Assembly: GCA_050084985.1 (NCBI GenBank)
Contig: JBITNC010000001.1
Coordinates: forward strand, 140,368,001 to 140,432,000
Length of the DNA: 64,000 nucleotides
Origin: Nageia nagi
Taxonomy: Eukaryota; Pinophyta
Reading direction: 5' to 3'
Part shown: in pieces, positions 11,340-25,600 of the stretch
Numbering within the stretch: position 1 is the first letter of the stretch
Layout of the letters: every line of letters starts with the position of its first letter
Position numbers and translations under genes: made by a program
Notes under the pieces: generated by a model
What the model was told of the DNA's origin: nothing
Seen by the model: the letters and a program-made list of their open reading frames with translations, nothing else
The model's database searches: none

Positions 11340-13618
11340 AATTTGTTGTACCTGAAATAAGGGTTTCTGAGTTGGAAAACAAATAGAAAATCAGAGTACT
11401 GTTCTGCTGATCTTCTGTCATTTGGTGTGCATTTGGAATTAAGGTGTATGTGTTGAAAAGAAAAATAAAAAACAGAGTTTGTTTTGCTATTTTCTTGTAA
11501 TTTTTGGTATATTTGTATTTGGTATATTTCATTTTTTGTTTTCTTTCACAAGCAGTTTGGTCTTTTGAAGTTAGTAAATACCTCAAAAATATAAAAAATG
11601 TAAAAAAACTATGCAATTTGATAGATATCATCATTGAGGTGGGTTTTAAAAATGTCATGCAAAGCATCACCGATAATGAAGCTTTTGTATGTCTGAATGG
11701 GAAAACTTCTTGAAGAGAAGTACCTTTCAACTCTTTGAACTTCATCTGTTGACCATTGTCTCAAGTTGATTCTTGAGAACATTATGAAAACAAAATGAGT
11801 TAAAATTGCATTTTCATCCTAAATTTGATGGGACATTCATAGATGTGAAGAAGCTTGTTCAACCAAGCATTACCCCTTTGTTATAAGTAGATGAGCTCTA
11901 AATATGAATGAGGAGAGCCATTCAATAGGATGTTTGTTAGGAAAAGTGCTAAATATCCCAAAAGAACCAACATCAGTAATGTTGTCAAATGGATTTTGAT
12001 GATCAATACATCAAAATTCAATATTTTCAATAATTCATGATGAACTCAATAATTCATGATTGTTAGTAGTTTCCTAAACCCTTGGTGAAATTATTTTTCC
12101 TTGTTGATAACAGGGTTAACTAATGCCCAGCGAGGTACATTTACAAGACAATGGATAGGATGAAGGATGCCATAATTTCCTTTAACAGTCATGGTTGAAT
12201 CAACTTCAAAGGCCACTGCATGCAACAATATGGTATTTGAACTTCAAAGTTTTTTAAAACAAAGAATTTGAGGCAGATAAGGAAGCTCTAACGAGCCTTC
12301 ATGTGAACTTATGATGCCCAATGAGGAAACAAGATACAGAAATAAAAGGAATTATGAGTTTATAACAGCAGGAAACAGTATCTCTTTTCTTCTCTGCGAT
12401 ATTTGCCAATGATGTAGTGCTTCAGGTTGTGAGTGCAATAGGAGCACCTTTGAGCATTTCCACTCTAAGAAGTACAACATGCTCACTGAATAGTCTTAGA
12501 CGATTTAATGTTCATGCCCTACATCCTTTTCCAGATAAAAATTGACGAAGAGAACAACATGGATTAAAGGAGAAACAAGCATAAATTAATAAGTTTGCCT
12601 ATAATCTTGAATAACATAAAACTTGAATCTTGAATTATATAATGATTCTTAAACAGATAATCTCATATGTTGCCTTTGGGAAAAATAACATTCAAGAGAT
12701 ATTTAGAGCCTGTCCACTAATTACTAACAAATATCATCTTCAATAGCATTCTTTAGTCCTACATGCATGTAAATTACCAAGAAGAATGGCCATGGAAAAT
12801 CATTACATAAATATCAGAATTTCGATCACCATTAGACAAAAACAAATAATAATTTGGATCATCAAAATCCATTTGAAAATATATATCCACTAATCACTAA
12901 AAAAATCCTCTTTAGTTGCACTCTTAAGTCCTACATTCGCGAAAATTGCCAAGAAGACTGGCATCACGTAATGAAAAGTAACTGAAGATCTTTACATATA
13001 GATCAAGATTTTGACCACAATTGGAGAAAAACAAAAGATAATCTTGATCGGTAGTGGCTCCATATAAACTCCAACCCACATGTATCTAGAGCATTCGTCA
13101 TAAGCTAATAGTGAAACCTAAACTTAAGGCAATGACAAACAAGACAAGCCAACCCATAAGATTTGAAAGCAAACATCCAACAATAACTACTAAGAAGGAA
13201 GCATCCTGAAGGGCCTCATGGAGATCAAAAGCATAAATTCCTACGAACAGACAGCATCATAGAAAGTACTTGGAGAATAACACACCATACCATTACAGTT
13301 ACAGTAGGCAATAAAAAGATTAGCACATACTACAAGAAATGCAAGCCCTACAATTAGGTTAACTATAATGAAATTATGAACCAACAGAATAAATAATCTG
13401 ATTGCTGCATGTGACAATAAAGGAGCAAGTAGAAAACAGGGGGTGATATTAAAAGTTTTTTGCCACCAATCAACCCGAGTTTTGCAATATTGATTTCAAG
13501 CATTTTACCCTACATTGATAGACATAAAATATTAAAAACAGTTCTTCCATCAGTAACAGATACTTATCTGCATGCTATTCAATTTAGTAAACAATGATTA
13601 TAAGACTGAAATGCTCAC
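11340..13618. other. Non-coding stretch, presumed RAD17 intron 4
   Basis: Apart from the tandem duplication at 12714-13060 nothing here is recognisable. I looked on the minus strand for RAD17 exon 5 (the Walker A region) and did not see it. Confidence 0.5.
12714..13060. repeat. Diverged tandem duplication, about 174-bp period
   Basis: CCACTAATTACTAACAAA at 12714 and CCACTAATCACTAAAAAA at 12888 begin two similar units. Both continue with CTTTAGT or CTTAAGT then CCTACAT, and with CCAAGAAGA[AC]TGGC. Divergence is substantial, so the duplication is old. It lies inside the presumed RAD17 intron 4. Confidence 0.6.
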
Positions 13619-13666
13619 CATTTTACTGCTGATCTGACCTTCTATCCAGGCTTTCACTTCAGCCAC
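13619..13666 (-). CDS. RAD17: RAD17 exon 4
   Basis: Forty-eight bases lie between the acceptor AACATTGATAG and the donor ATG|GTGAGC. They encode VAEVKAWIEGQISSKM in phase 0 and directly extend the KKK of exon 3, as in other RAD17 proteins (KKKVEEV...W). Confidence 0.9.
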
Positions 13667-16600
13667 CTATCAATGTTGCAAACAAAATACAAAAATGTAA
13701 ACCTCATGCTTTTTCCAGATCATACTACATCACTAATTTCATTAACAAATGGTACGTGAACAAATAGATGAATGGATGGTTAAAGTTAAATGGCATTCAA
13801 AATCACCATAAACCAACCTCAAAACACAGAATGCCAATACAAAAAAAAAACTTTTTATAAAGAAAACTCATTGATATATCCAGGTACATCAGACTCACTA
13901 CTCAAACATCAAAACATCCTATGATAAATCATATATCCATTTACAACAATAGAAATAACATAAAATATATAAAGCTTAAAATATAAAAACCTTAGACCTT
14001 TTTCTTATTGACTGCCAGATCTTTCAATGTTCTCGGTTTATATTTTTCAATCCAAAAATTTGTTTCTGCACTCTGAACAGAACTTGGTCTCCAATTCCTG
14101 TCATCTAAAATTAAGCCCACATGTAATTAGAAATAATGTTCACATCCAGAAACCTTCACAACATTCTTTACCCTTTAGTTTTAGTAACAGTGTACAAATG
14201 ACATGACATCAAAACCAAGCAAAATTTAATTCAGCAATTAAAAAAGATTGCTAAATCCGAAATGAAAAGCATGAAGAAGTTAGTGTAGCACTCAAGGAAA
14301 TAGATAGATGTTGACCTGTAAACTTTTTAGAAACTACAAAGAAGTAACAACTATGCACATAGTTGTCGATGGATTGCCAACGTACAGTAAGCATCCACAA
14401 AACAGAGTTCAAGTAGCATACATGGTAAATAGCCAAAAGTTTTACTTTTGCAAAAACTTATTTATGAATTTTTCGTGGTATAAATGAAAAGAAATTGAAA
14501 AGTAACTTTGAAAAATGTTAAAAAAAATTCGCTGAGTTAACTTTATACATTTCTCTGTGGTTCAGTCACAGCAAAAAGGGTGAGAAGAAATGAAACTGTT
14601 AGAATAATTATAAATTAGTGGTTAATTATAGATTAGCGGTTAATTATAGAAATATGTTATTTTTAGAAACCTTTTTCTACTTTTAAGTTCTCTCTTGTAT
14701 TTATACTGATTAAGGAATGTAATAAAGCAAGCATCTTATTTCAATCTTTCATAGTATCAGAGACATGTTCATAGGAAATCCTTCTCTCACTGCCAATAAG
14801 CTTGTAGAAGATTTATTCTTGCGAATATCCAATATGAAGGTGACCTTATACATCAAATCTGGCTGTTAAAGTGAAGAGGTGTAGCCTGTGAAAAAAAATG
14901 TCATTGTTCGTGTTTGAATTGCAGCAAGTATTTGAATAGAAGAATCAAAATAACATTCTTCATCTTCAAGGAAAGTTACAAAGTTTAAAGCTGAAAAGTG
15001 GGGAGACATTATAATCTTTTCTTCACCGAGTTGCATAATTTTGTGCCTCCCTACAAGCATTAGAAGAGACAGTGGAAGATAAGCTCCTTGTATCCATTGT
15101 CTTAAGAGCACTCTCGGAATCATATCGCATCTTTGAAGAGTTGGTAAATATGTTGCAATAAGAAAGGCAATCCATGAGAATTTGAATGAAGAAGAACATG
15201 AAATGGTGTCCACTCAGAAAGGCAAGAAGTAATAGAAGGGAAAATGAAAGTCATGAGACACCAACACACCAAAAAAAAGTTGCTTAATTTACAGAAAGAA
15301 GGGTATGAATTGCAAGATAGTTGATACAATTCTTTTTCTAGAGGCTCTTCAAGTGATAAGAATCCGAAACATAAAGGACCACCTCCCAAGAACAAAGGAG
15401 CATGGAGAAATAGAAGACTACAAGAGCAACAAGGGAATGTTGCTAATGTTGAAGAAGAAAATGAGACAAAAGATTTCTCTTGCCCATCAAGAGCAACCAT
15501 TCATAACCACAATTTGGTATGTGGATTCTAGTGATACCAAGCACATGATTGGCTGGAAGGATTTGTTTGTTTCATTGAATGATAAATCCTATCTTGGTCA
15601 AGTACAATTGAGAAATGACACACCCTATGCAATTGAGAGGAAAGGAGATAGGAAAACCCATCTTGGAAAACATAACTATCATAGTAAAGAGGTGGTGTAT
15701 GTGCCACGACTCAAAAAGAATCTCTTGTCTATCGATCAAATGTTGGATCATAATCTCAAAGTGGAATTTGATGCTTTGGATGGAAAGAAACATTGTCTCA
15801 TTTGATACAAATCCAAAGATTATCGAATTGTGGCTTGAGCTAGGAGTTGAGAATGTGAGAGTTGAACTATAAACTAAGCAACTCTAAACTCCCAAGATCA
15901 CATGAAAGCTCACAAATAACATCTAAATAACTCACAAAGCAATCTTACAAAGATAACTCAAGATATGAAGTGGTTCCTCCAACTAGGAGTACATCCGCTA
16001 ACTAGATCTTACTTCTTAATAAATACGAACTTTTACAATCCTCTTAAACTTTTCTCCTAAACACTATCCTATAGCATAACTTTACTCCACAAATTGGCGT
16101 TTGATCCAAAAAGGGAGTCTTCTATTTATAGGCCAAAAATCCCTCTTTGGATCACCCTTTTACTCATTGTACAAAAGCATAACATGTACATCCTTTTACC
16201 CAAGGGGCATGCTCATGACATGGAGTGTAGGGCAAGTTACATTACATATTTACTTAAATACTTAAAGTATCAAATGATACCCTTAAGTATTAGTGAACTC
16301 ACATAGAAGATTATTACAAAACCATTACAATAATGCATTATACATTCCAACACTCCCCCTTAATGCAATATTTGGATAGAGCGAATAAGAGAAGGAAAAG
16401 AAAAAGTATGAGAGTTCTCCTCCAAACAAATACAACGAATTTCCTTAACAACAAGTTTTTGCCACCAATCAACCAGAGAGAACAAATGAGGGCAACTTAG
16501 AATACTTAATAGCAAGATCCTTAGTCCCTGCAACATAACTCAAGACTTGCTTAACAGCATTGAGGTGCTCAACATATGGTTTCTGTATGAATCGTGTCAT

Positions 16601-19600
16601 TAGATTCACTGCAAAGGCAATATCTGGCCTAGAAATAGTCAAACACAAAGACTACCAATTAATTGCCTGTAAGCTATAGCATCAACCAACTGAGAATTGG
16701 AGCTCAAAGAAACAGTGATTCCAGGAGAGACTGGGATCGCAGCATATCTACACTCTTCCATTCCAAACGTCTGCAAGATGTCTGATGGGGGAGATTAAAA
16801 GTTTTTGTTCTCTCTCTAGTTTGAGACTCACTACTTTGCCAAATAGAATCATTAACCACAACCAGTTTCAATGTACATGAAATAGTCATCCAACTAGAAG
16901 TCATGAAGAGTCTCCACAAGCCTACATACTCGAAGTAAGTAACCTACAATCTTAAGAGAACCTACAAGTCAAAAAAGCTCAGACAACAAAATCAGTTAGA
17001 TGCAACACAATCATATCAACAAAGATAGATGCCATCATAAACTGATCAATCGTGAACTATAAGTCATTACAAAGATGTCAGGCCAAAAAACTCATAGTCA
17101 CCTATTGTATACAAAACATGTGTTGATTATCATAACAAGTAAAGCGAAAAAAAAAAATTGCACATACGAGTTTCTCACGTATGGATAACTGAACAGTGCC
17201 AAAAAATACATAAGAGTTCCTCACACATGGATAACTAAACAGTGCTAGATTAGCCAATCTTTTTGCTTTAAAAATTTGTACAACAAGTTCCTCACATAGA
17301 GCAAGCTTATCACGAAGTTGTACAACAAAATCAACACTATACAAAACAAAATCCTCCTAGGGGTGAAGTTTTCATCACAAACATGAATTCAACACAAGAA
17401 TTCAAATTTCAATTCCCCTTGAGAGCAACTTCACCAACCCAATAGCATCCCTAAGCTTACAGAACTAAGCTTCCGGGAGGGGCTTGGTAAACAAATCAGT
17501 GGAATTTAAGGTGGATGGACAATACTCTAGGCTGATGCCATCAAGAACCTTCTCCCTAATAAAATGTGTCTGGATTTCCACATGTTTTGTTCTCTAATGG
17601 AACACAGGACTCTTAACCAAAGAAATCGTCAACTGATTATCTGAAGAAATCAAAGATGAGCCACCTTGCTCATACCTAATTTCTTTCAGAAGATGCCTTA
17701 GCCAAATGGCTTTCTGGGCTGCAACAAACATGGCACGGTATTCAGCTTCTATGGTGGAAAGAAAAACAGTAGACTGCTTCTTGGAAACCCAAGAGATAAC
17801 ACGTAAACCAATGTTAAACACATACGTAAGGGTTGATTTCTTATCATCTCTATCTTCCCCATAGTTAGAATCTGAGAATCCAAAAAGAACAAACGAGGGC
17901 AACTTAGAATACTTGAGAGCAAGATCCTTAGTCCTTGCAACATACCTCAAGATTTGTTTAACAACATTGAGGTGCTCAACATATGGTTTATGTATGAATC
18001 GTGTTATCAGATTCACTGCAAAGGCAATATATGGCCTGGAAATAGTCAAACACAAAAGACTACCAATTAATTGCTTGTAAGCGGTAGCATCAACCAACTG
18101 AGAGTTGGAGCTCAAAAAAATAGTGATTCCATGAGAGAATGGGATCGCAGCATATCTACACTTCCATTCCAAATTTCTGCAAGATGTCTGATATATACTT
18201 AAATTGACTGAGATAAGTACAATCCTTATATTGGTATACTTGCATTCCAAGGTAGTAGTGTAAGAGACCAAGATCAGTCATTCCAAACGTTACCTTAAGT
18301 TTGTATATGCACTCTTGAATGATTTCATCATTGTTCCCAGTAATCAAAAGATCATCCAAATAAAGGAGAATCAAGACCACATCTTTTCCTTGATTGAGCA
18401 CATATAGATCAGAGTCTAAAAAGCACTTGGAGAAATCAATATCTACAAAATACTCTAAAATCTTCCTGTACCAGGCTCAAGGTGCTTGCTTAAGTCCATA
18501 TAATGACTTCTTTAACTTGCACACAAAGGATTCTTTGCCTTCCACAATGAACCCTTCTGGTTGATTCATGAAGATTTCCACATCTAAATCACCATTGAGA
18601 AATGCACTCGTGATGTCAAGTTGAAAAACATTCCATCCTTGAGCTGCAGAAAAAACAAGGATAATTCTCACAGTAGGCATCTTTACCACGGGAGCAAAGG
18701 TTTCCTCATAATCTACACCGTATTTCTGAGCAAAACCTTTGGCTACTAACATTGCCTTGTATTTCTCAATATACCCAACAGAATTGTACTTGACCTTGTA
18801 AATCCACTTATTACCAATTACATTTTTCTCATAGGGATAAGGAACCAAATCCTAAGTTTCATTTTTCATAAACGCTTCATACTCCATTTTATTGGCTTCC
18901 ATCCAGCACTCGTGTTTTGAAGCTTCTTTGAAGGATGAGGGTTCATGCTTGTTGTCAAGTTTAACAAATAAGGATTTGTTCAAGGTCATACTCCTTGTTA
19001 CCCTTTGAGTTGAAGAGTTTTGTTTCTGAGGTGATTTGACTATATCAATATCCAACCAGCTAGGAGCAACTAACAAGTCATCTAGATCATCAACATCTTC
19101 ATTAGAAGCAGATTTTTCAGAAAGTTCATTGAACTTTACATCCCTTGAAACCAACACTACTTTATAGGATGGAGAGTAGAGCCTGTAGCCTCTATGTTGA
19201 CTATCATAACCCACAAAGATGCATTTTTTAGCTCTTTTGTCCAACTTTTTCCTTTTCTCAAAAGCAATGTAGGAGAACGCTTCACAACCAAACACCCTAA
19301 GGTGAGAAATGTTAGATTTTCTTCCTAACTATGCTTCAAAAGGTGTTTTACCCTGAACGGCCTTTGTAGGACACCTATTCATGGTGTAAATAGCTGTGCT
19401 CACAGTTTCATCCCATAAGAAACTAGGAAGATTACCCAGCATGCATCTAGCCATCTCCATAATTGTCCTGTTTTTCCTTTCGGCAACACCATTCTGCTGA
19501 GGAGTATAAGGAATCGTAAATTGCCTCTTGATTCCATACTTAACACAATAGTCATTGAACTTATTGTTATTATATTCTCCCCCATTATCTGATCTCAACA

Positions 19601-22600
19601 TCTTGATTTTAAAGTTATTTTGATTTTCAACAAAGGCCTTAAAAACCTTAAAACTCCCAAAGGTTTGATCCTTGTGCTCAAATAGATATCCAAAGGTCAT
19701 CCTACTAAAGTCATCAATAAAGGTCAAGACGTTAAGATGCTTCTCCAAGCAACTTAGTCTGAAATAGTCCCATCAAATCTGAATGCACAAGTTGAAGAGA
19801 TTGAGATGCTCTTGTTGCCTTATCTTTTTCAAACTTTTGCCTATGCATCTTGTCGATGATGCACTTCTCACATAGACCAATTGAAGTTGAAATAGAAAGC
19901 AAATCTTCCACAAGTTCTTGGTCTTTCATGACTTGAATACTCTTGTGGTTAAAGTGTCCTAGATGTTGGTGCCAAAGATTGCCTGTAGAACACACACTTG
20001 TAGCAAGACACATCTTTGATGGAACTTGATCTACAATATAGAGATCATCTTTCATTGATCCCTTAACCAAAGTGGCAAGTTCTTTCTTCATGCACCAAAA
20101 TTGAGAGTTGAACTCAAACGAGTACTTTTTTCTACCAACTTGAATCACATAGAGAAAATTCATCCTAAGCTTGGAAACATAAAGCACATTATCAAGAACC
20201 TTTCCATGAATCAACACTCTCAATTCCTTGGAATTCAAGGATAGAGTTATCACCTATCACAACCGCATCTTTTCTATACTTGTGAAAGTTCTCAAACTCT
20301 TCCCTTTCAAAACATAGATGATTAGTGCAACCAGAGTCAACAATCCAATCAGACGAAAAAATGTGAAACATAGAGTACAGCATCGCAGTAAAACCAGCAA
20401 GAATATTCTTCTTTCTTTTGAAATTCTTTACAATTCCATTTCCTTTGTTCCTTTTCTCTCTTTTCTTTTTGAAGCAATCAACTTCTTTGTGACCTTGGAT
20501 GCCACAATAGTTACAATTTCCATCAAACTTTGCCTTAAGATTTGGATTGTTTGCCTTGCCTTTTCCATCTCTTTGCTTGAAGTGGTTGTTGTTGCCATTG
20601 TTCCTACTGTTGTTGATGTTGTTTCTGTTGTTGTCGTTGCCTCTTTTCTCAAATCTTTTGGAGGAAGAAGGATAAGATTTCTTTTGATGGTAACTGCTTC
20701 TTAAAAGGAGTTTTGGTTGCTCCAAAACCAACGTTATTATCCTTAGGAGAAGAAATCAACACCTTTTTGTTGAGAGTTTTCTCGTGCTTCAAAAGAAGCC
20801 TAGAAAGACTCTCAAGGGAGAAGACTTCTTCATCATCAAGCCTTGTTTCCATAACCGTCACAAAGTTTCCAAACTTTGAAGAATGGCTTTGAAGAATGAT
20901 GAAGACCATGAACTCATCATTGATCCAATTGCACCCACAAGCAACAAGTTGGATCCTTAGGTCAATGATTTTGTTCAAGTAGATAGCCACATTTTCATCT
21001 TCCCCTTGATAAAATTGAAACAACTTTTGGGAATAGTAAACCTTCTTGAAAACTTTGAACCAAGGTAGATTTGCTTAAGTTTATCCCAAGCTTCCTTTGT
21101 CAAAGTTGAAGAGGAAATCATTAGGAGCACATCATCTGAAACTACATGGAAGATCATGGAGGTTGCCAACTCATTCTTTGTGTTGTAAGCCTTTAGTACT
21201 TTCACATCTGTAAAAGGTACAAAATTCTCATTCACTGTTTACCAAAGCTTCCTTGCCTACAATTCAACTCTCATCCGTAGTTCCTAAATCCCAAAGTTGG
21301 AACCATCAAGAATGTGTTTGGATAAAAAGGAGTCTACCATTTACTACACAAGAATGTGAAAATTAATAAGCATGTGGTTCAATAAACAACATTATACGTT
21401 AAATTTTAACCAAGTAATACATGTTACATTTAATTAACTAAGAAATGCTTGATTTGATTCACAAATGCAAATGTTTTACAATTCAAATAATAACGCATGT
21501 ACCCAAATACATTTCTCATCTCAAGAATCGTAGATATAAAATGACATTGTTGAAGCTTGTTTTCTTGTCTAAAATTAAGCCTTCACCTAGATGCTAGCAC
21601 AAGAGGAGCCCAAGTACTACCAATCCTCAACTAATTCACCTTAGTCAATTTTATACTTTCTCACAAGAAGTACCTACTATGTTTGAAGGTTATGACATTT
21701 AGTGGATCGGCCAAATTATTAATCTTGATTAAGTCTCAAGTTGTCCTCCTAAGTTATCAGAATAATCCTTGAATGGACGTGCGGATATGCGGTATCACTA
21801 CACACATGTCTGTCCACCTATTGGAGTTATGTCCAGACCAATAGAGGACTTAGGGGCCATTGAGAATTACGAACTTTAAACCATTTGGATCGTCGAACTT
21901 AAAGGCTCCAGTCCACCTGTCCTCACCTCATGGCTCCTCAAACAAGTTATGTTGCGGAATGCACGTGCGGATGTGTTCATTTTAAGGGGTGCTCATTTCA
22001 ATGTTTGCAATTTTTGCGTAAGTAAATAAAGCAAAAGTGCGAAACATGAAGTAAAGTACATAAATGAAACATCATCCATTTGTAATTTGGAACCTAAAAG
22101 TCCAATGGGTTTTGTATACAACCCTTAAAGGAGATCTTTACATCATTCCTTATTTTGCACAAGTCCATTTTATACTTTGCATAAGGAAAAAAAATATTTA
22201 CTTAATTTAAGTAGTAAGTAATAATCAAATGCATCATAACTTTTAAAAAAAAATTTAAGTAATGATCATGCATCATTTCATTAACTTAAAAGAATTTAAG
22301 TAGTAAACATACATCATTTACTTAATTTGCATAAGTCTATCTATCAAATATTTAATCATTTCCATAGTTTGCACAAGTTCATTTGTTAACTTTGCATAAA
22401 AGAAAAAAAAATGCATAAGTCCATTCATAACATTGCATCAAAGATCTAAAAATTTAAACTATTGCATAAAGAATCAACACTTAAACATCTAAATAATAGA
22501 CATGCAATAAGGATCCAAAAAATTAAGTAAAAGAATTTATAAAATTTTCCCCTTTTTACTTAAAATCATGATCTCTTAAGAGAAAATAGCATTAAAAAAA

Positions 22601-25600
22601 AATTGCTTTATTAGTTAAAGAAACCCAAAGAAATGCAATAAATGTTACTAAGTTAAAGAAAAAAGAAGGGGCGTAGGTTAATTTGAAGGCTGGCTATTAT
22701 TGAATTCTACTTCCCCCCTTTCGAATACTAAAAAAAAGGGCATGAGAAATGCAATAAAAAAGAATAGGAGGGCGGCCAAGCGGAGGAAGAAGGGACCACG
22801 CAGGGAGGAGGGGCTTTAGCCGCGAGTGCCTTTCTCAACCAAATAGAGCATAAATGGCCTCTCTAGACTTTGCTCTGAGGGCTATGCAGGTAAAGATCCA
22901 AACTACCAAGAATTCTTGTGTTCAGATCCTGGCCACGCTCTCAAACCCTCTCATCTCATGCAATATTCACAATGCCTCTCAGATTCGAAACTAAGTGGAA
23001 GCTTGCCCAGAGGATTGGGCGCATTAAAACAGTAGATCATTATCCCACAGGAAGGGAGAACAGCATAGGCTGCAAGTCGGAGGAGCAATAGATCGAGGTG
23101 GTGTATGGCAAGAACGTGTGCAACCAAGGAGCGGCTCGATGTGGAAGGCGTGGAGGATCAAAGAATAGAGGAAGGCAGCATGGTACAGGTTCGCGTGAGG
23201 TGACATGGGGGTTTTGCAGCAGTCCACGAGGGCCATGAGAGCCTCTAACCAAAAAACATTTACAGAGGCCGCCAAGAGGGAGAAATAGGGAGAGTTGGTC
23301 AAATGGTGGAGAGTCACAACGCAACCACGAGTGCGAAGGGAGCAAAGGGCAACCACTCGAGTAACAGTTCAGCAAGGAAATAGTTGCCTCCCAAAAAAAA
23401 TTTGAAACGTTGAACTTTGATATTGAATGTAAAAAAAAATCCTTTTTTTAAAAGACAACCATATTCATATATAATTTGAAAAAAAAAATACAATTCCCTT
23501 AGTTTCTTTTTTTTTAAATTGAATTCTACAACCCCCTTTTTTTTACAATTTTTTTAATGATACCAACAAAGGTAGACAACGCTATTTTTATATAAAAAAT
23601 ATATAGCAATATATAGAGTAATTTTTGTAAAAAAATATTACAACGAACATAGAAAATGTTAGTATAATCAAACAATTGCATTATATTGCTATTTAAAAAT
23701 TATTTTGCAAAAGAAAGTGAATTAGCACATAACATATATGTTAGTATCATAAACCAATAATCCAACAAATAATCGAGAAAGAAGGAATTTATACCTTCTA
23801 TTGATTTTACCTCAACAATGAAATGTAGAATAAGGAATAAAGACCTGCAAGTTGAAGATGAGTTTTCAAACCAAGGATGTGAAGAGGAGCCTCCAATATA
23901 GCTCTGATACCAATTATGAGAGTTGAACTATAAACTAAGCAACTCTAAACTCCTAAGATCACATGAAAGCTCACAAATAACATCTAAATAACTAACAAAG
24001 CAATCTCACAAAGATAACTCAAGATGTATGTGGTTCCTCCAACTAGGAGTACATCCATTAACTAGATCTCACTTCTTAACAAATATGAAATCTTACAATC
24101 CTCCTAAACTTTTCTCCTAAACACTATCCTATAGCATAACTTTACTCCACAAATTGGTGTTTGATCCAAAGAGGAAGCCTTCTATTTATAGGCCAAAATC
24201 CCTCTTTGGATCACCTTTTTACCCAATGTACAAAAGCATGACATGCACATCTTTTTACCCAAGGGGCATGCTCATGACATGGAGTGTAAGACAAGTTACA
24301 TTATCATATTCACTTAAATACTTAAAGTATCAAATGATACCCTTAAGTATTAGTGAACTTACATAGAAGATTATTACAAAACTTTTACAATAGTGCATTA
24401 TACATTCCAACAGAGAAGATGCTCCTACTTGATGTTGTGGCTTCCAACAATCAGGCACTCACATTTAATGTTGCAGATAACACCACTCTTTGGCACTGCA
24501 AATATGGACACATGAATCCCAACTACCTAATTACCTTGCAGCGAAAGAAGATGGTTCACAATCTTCCCTCTCTTACTTCTCCACTTATTTGTTCTTCTTG
24601 CAATGCAGGAAAACAACATAGGGTACCTTTTGAGGCTAGCACCTATTGTGCCTGCACAACACACCCCAAAATACAAGATTTTGGGGACCCTATTTTTACT
24701 TAAGCATAGTAGTATATTGCCTGAGGGATGACTAGATTGAGATGGTTTTGAAGATTCAAATTGGTTGAACAAAAAAGTGATACAAGGAGACCATCCACAA
24801 TAGGGAATGAGACAATTTTGGGTGCTAAGCCATCAATTTTGGACTTTCAGGATCCCCAACTCTGAAGAGTGGCATTCTCAAGCAATGGGCACAATTTTTG
24901 AAGATTTGGCAAGTGTAAACATGAGAGTGTGTACATGGAAAATGAGCTCAGTTTTGAGCTTCAACAAATGCAAGATGTGATCCTATGGGTGTATGGAGGA
25001 GCTCATGGCAAGTATTTTTAAAGTTGAAATTTCTAGCAACCAACCAACAATGCAAAATTTGTATCAAAGAGGCATTTTTTGAGGTTTGATGTCATCAAAG
25101 CTTGGGAAATTATGCCTAAAGAAGAGAGATCATTTTGAGCTTTGGCAAATGCGAAAATTGAAGATGATAGGTTGTGAAGCACGAGAAATCAATCATATTT
25201 AAACTTGGAACTTCTTGAAAAAGATCAAAATTGCACAATCTATGAAGAGGCATTTTTGGAGCTCTGATGTCATCAAAGCTTGGAAACATGTGCTTAAGGG
25301 AAAATTGACCAAGTTTGAACTTTGGCAAAATGGAATTTTGAAGATATGACCCAATGAAGGACCTAATTTTGAGCACCTTTAACCTTGCAACTTTCAAAAA
25401 AAGAGCCAAAATTGCACTCCATAAACCTAGGCGGCATTTTTTAAGGTTTGATGTCATCAAAGGAAAAAAAATGCGCCTAGTAAGGAATGCAAAATATCAA
25501 AGAATGATCTAACCATTGATCCATTGGTAAACTTGTTTCTGAATGAACTCACCTCGTATGCCATCATCCCCATTTTCTACTTCCCTTTAACTTTACTTTG

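Larger units (their letters stand above)
14597..15853 (+). mobile_element. Old short-LTR Copia element, left part (host of a nested insertion)
   Basis: A 155-base LTR (TGTTAGAATAATTA at 14597 to CAATCTTTCA at 14751) is followed at once by TAGTATCAGAGAC, a decayed initiator-tRNA-Met primer-binding site. Next comes decayed gag, with TVEDKLLVSIVLRALSESYR near 15070 matching the UBN2/Copia gag pattern of L-x-x-L-P-x-S-Y. From 15305 there is decayed protease and pre-integrase, with WYVDSSDTKHMIG (active-site D-S-G changed to D-S-S) and VYVPRLKKNLLSI. The element is interrupted at 15853 by another Copia element and resumes at 24413. It lies antisense to RAD17. Confidence 0.8.
15854..24412 (-). mobile_element. 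Copia element 2, full length, nested in the older Copia element
   Basis: Two LTRs (15854-16352 and 23915-24412) face the minus strand and the element is flanked by GAGAA on both sides (15849-15853 and 24413-24417), a perfect 5-bp target duplication. In element orientation the order is 5' LTR, primer-binding site, 2.6-kb leader, gag-pol pseudogene (21340 down to 17402), 3' region, polypurine tract, 3' LTR. The LTRs differ at roughly thirty places by eye, so it is clearly older than Copia element 1, to which it is related in gag-pol, leader and polypurine tract. It sits in sense orientation inside RAD17 intron 2. Confidence 0.9.

Noticed and set aside
1-13618. Search for RAD17 exon 5 (Walker A, G-x-x-G-x-G-K-[ST])
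   Set aside because: No minus-strand exon with this motif and splice sites was seen; it is probably outside the window.
23024-23375. 110-codon minus-strand ORFs in the GC-rich leader patch
   Set aside because: Leu/Pro/Ser/Cys-rich translations of a GC-rich patch; the plus strand reads more like protein, and neither has a known domain.
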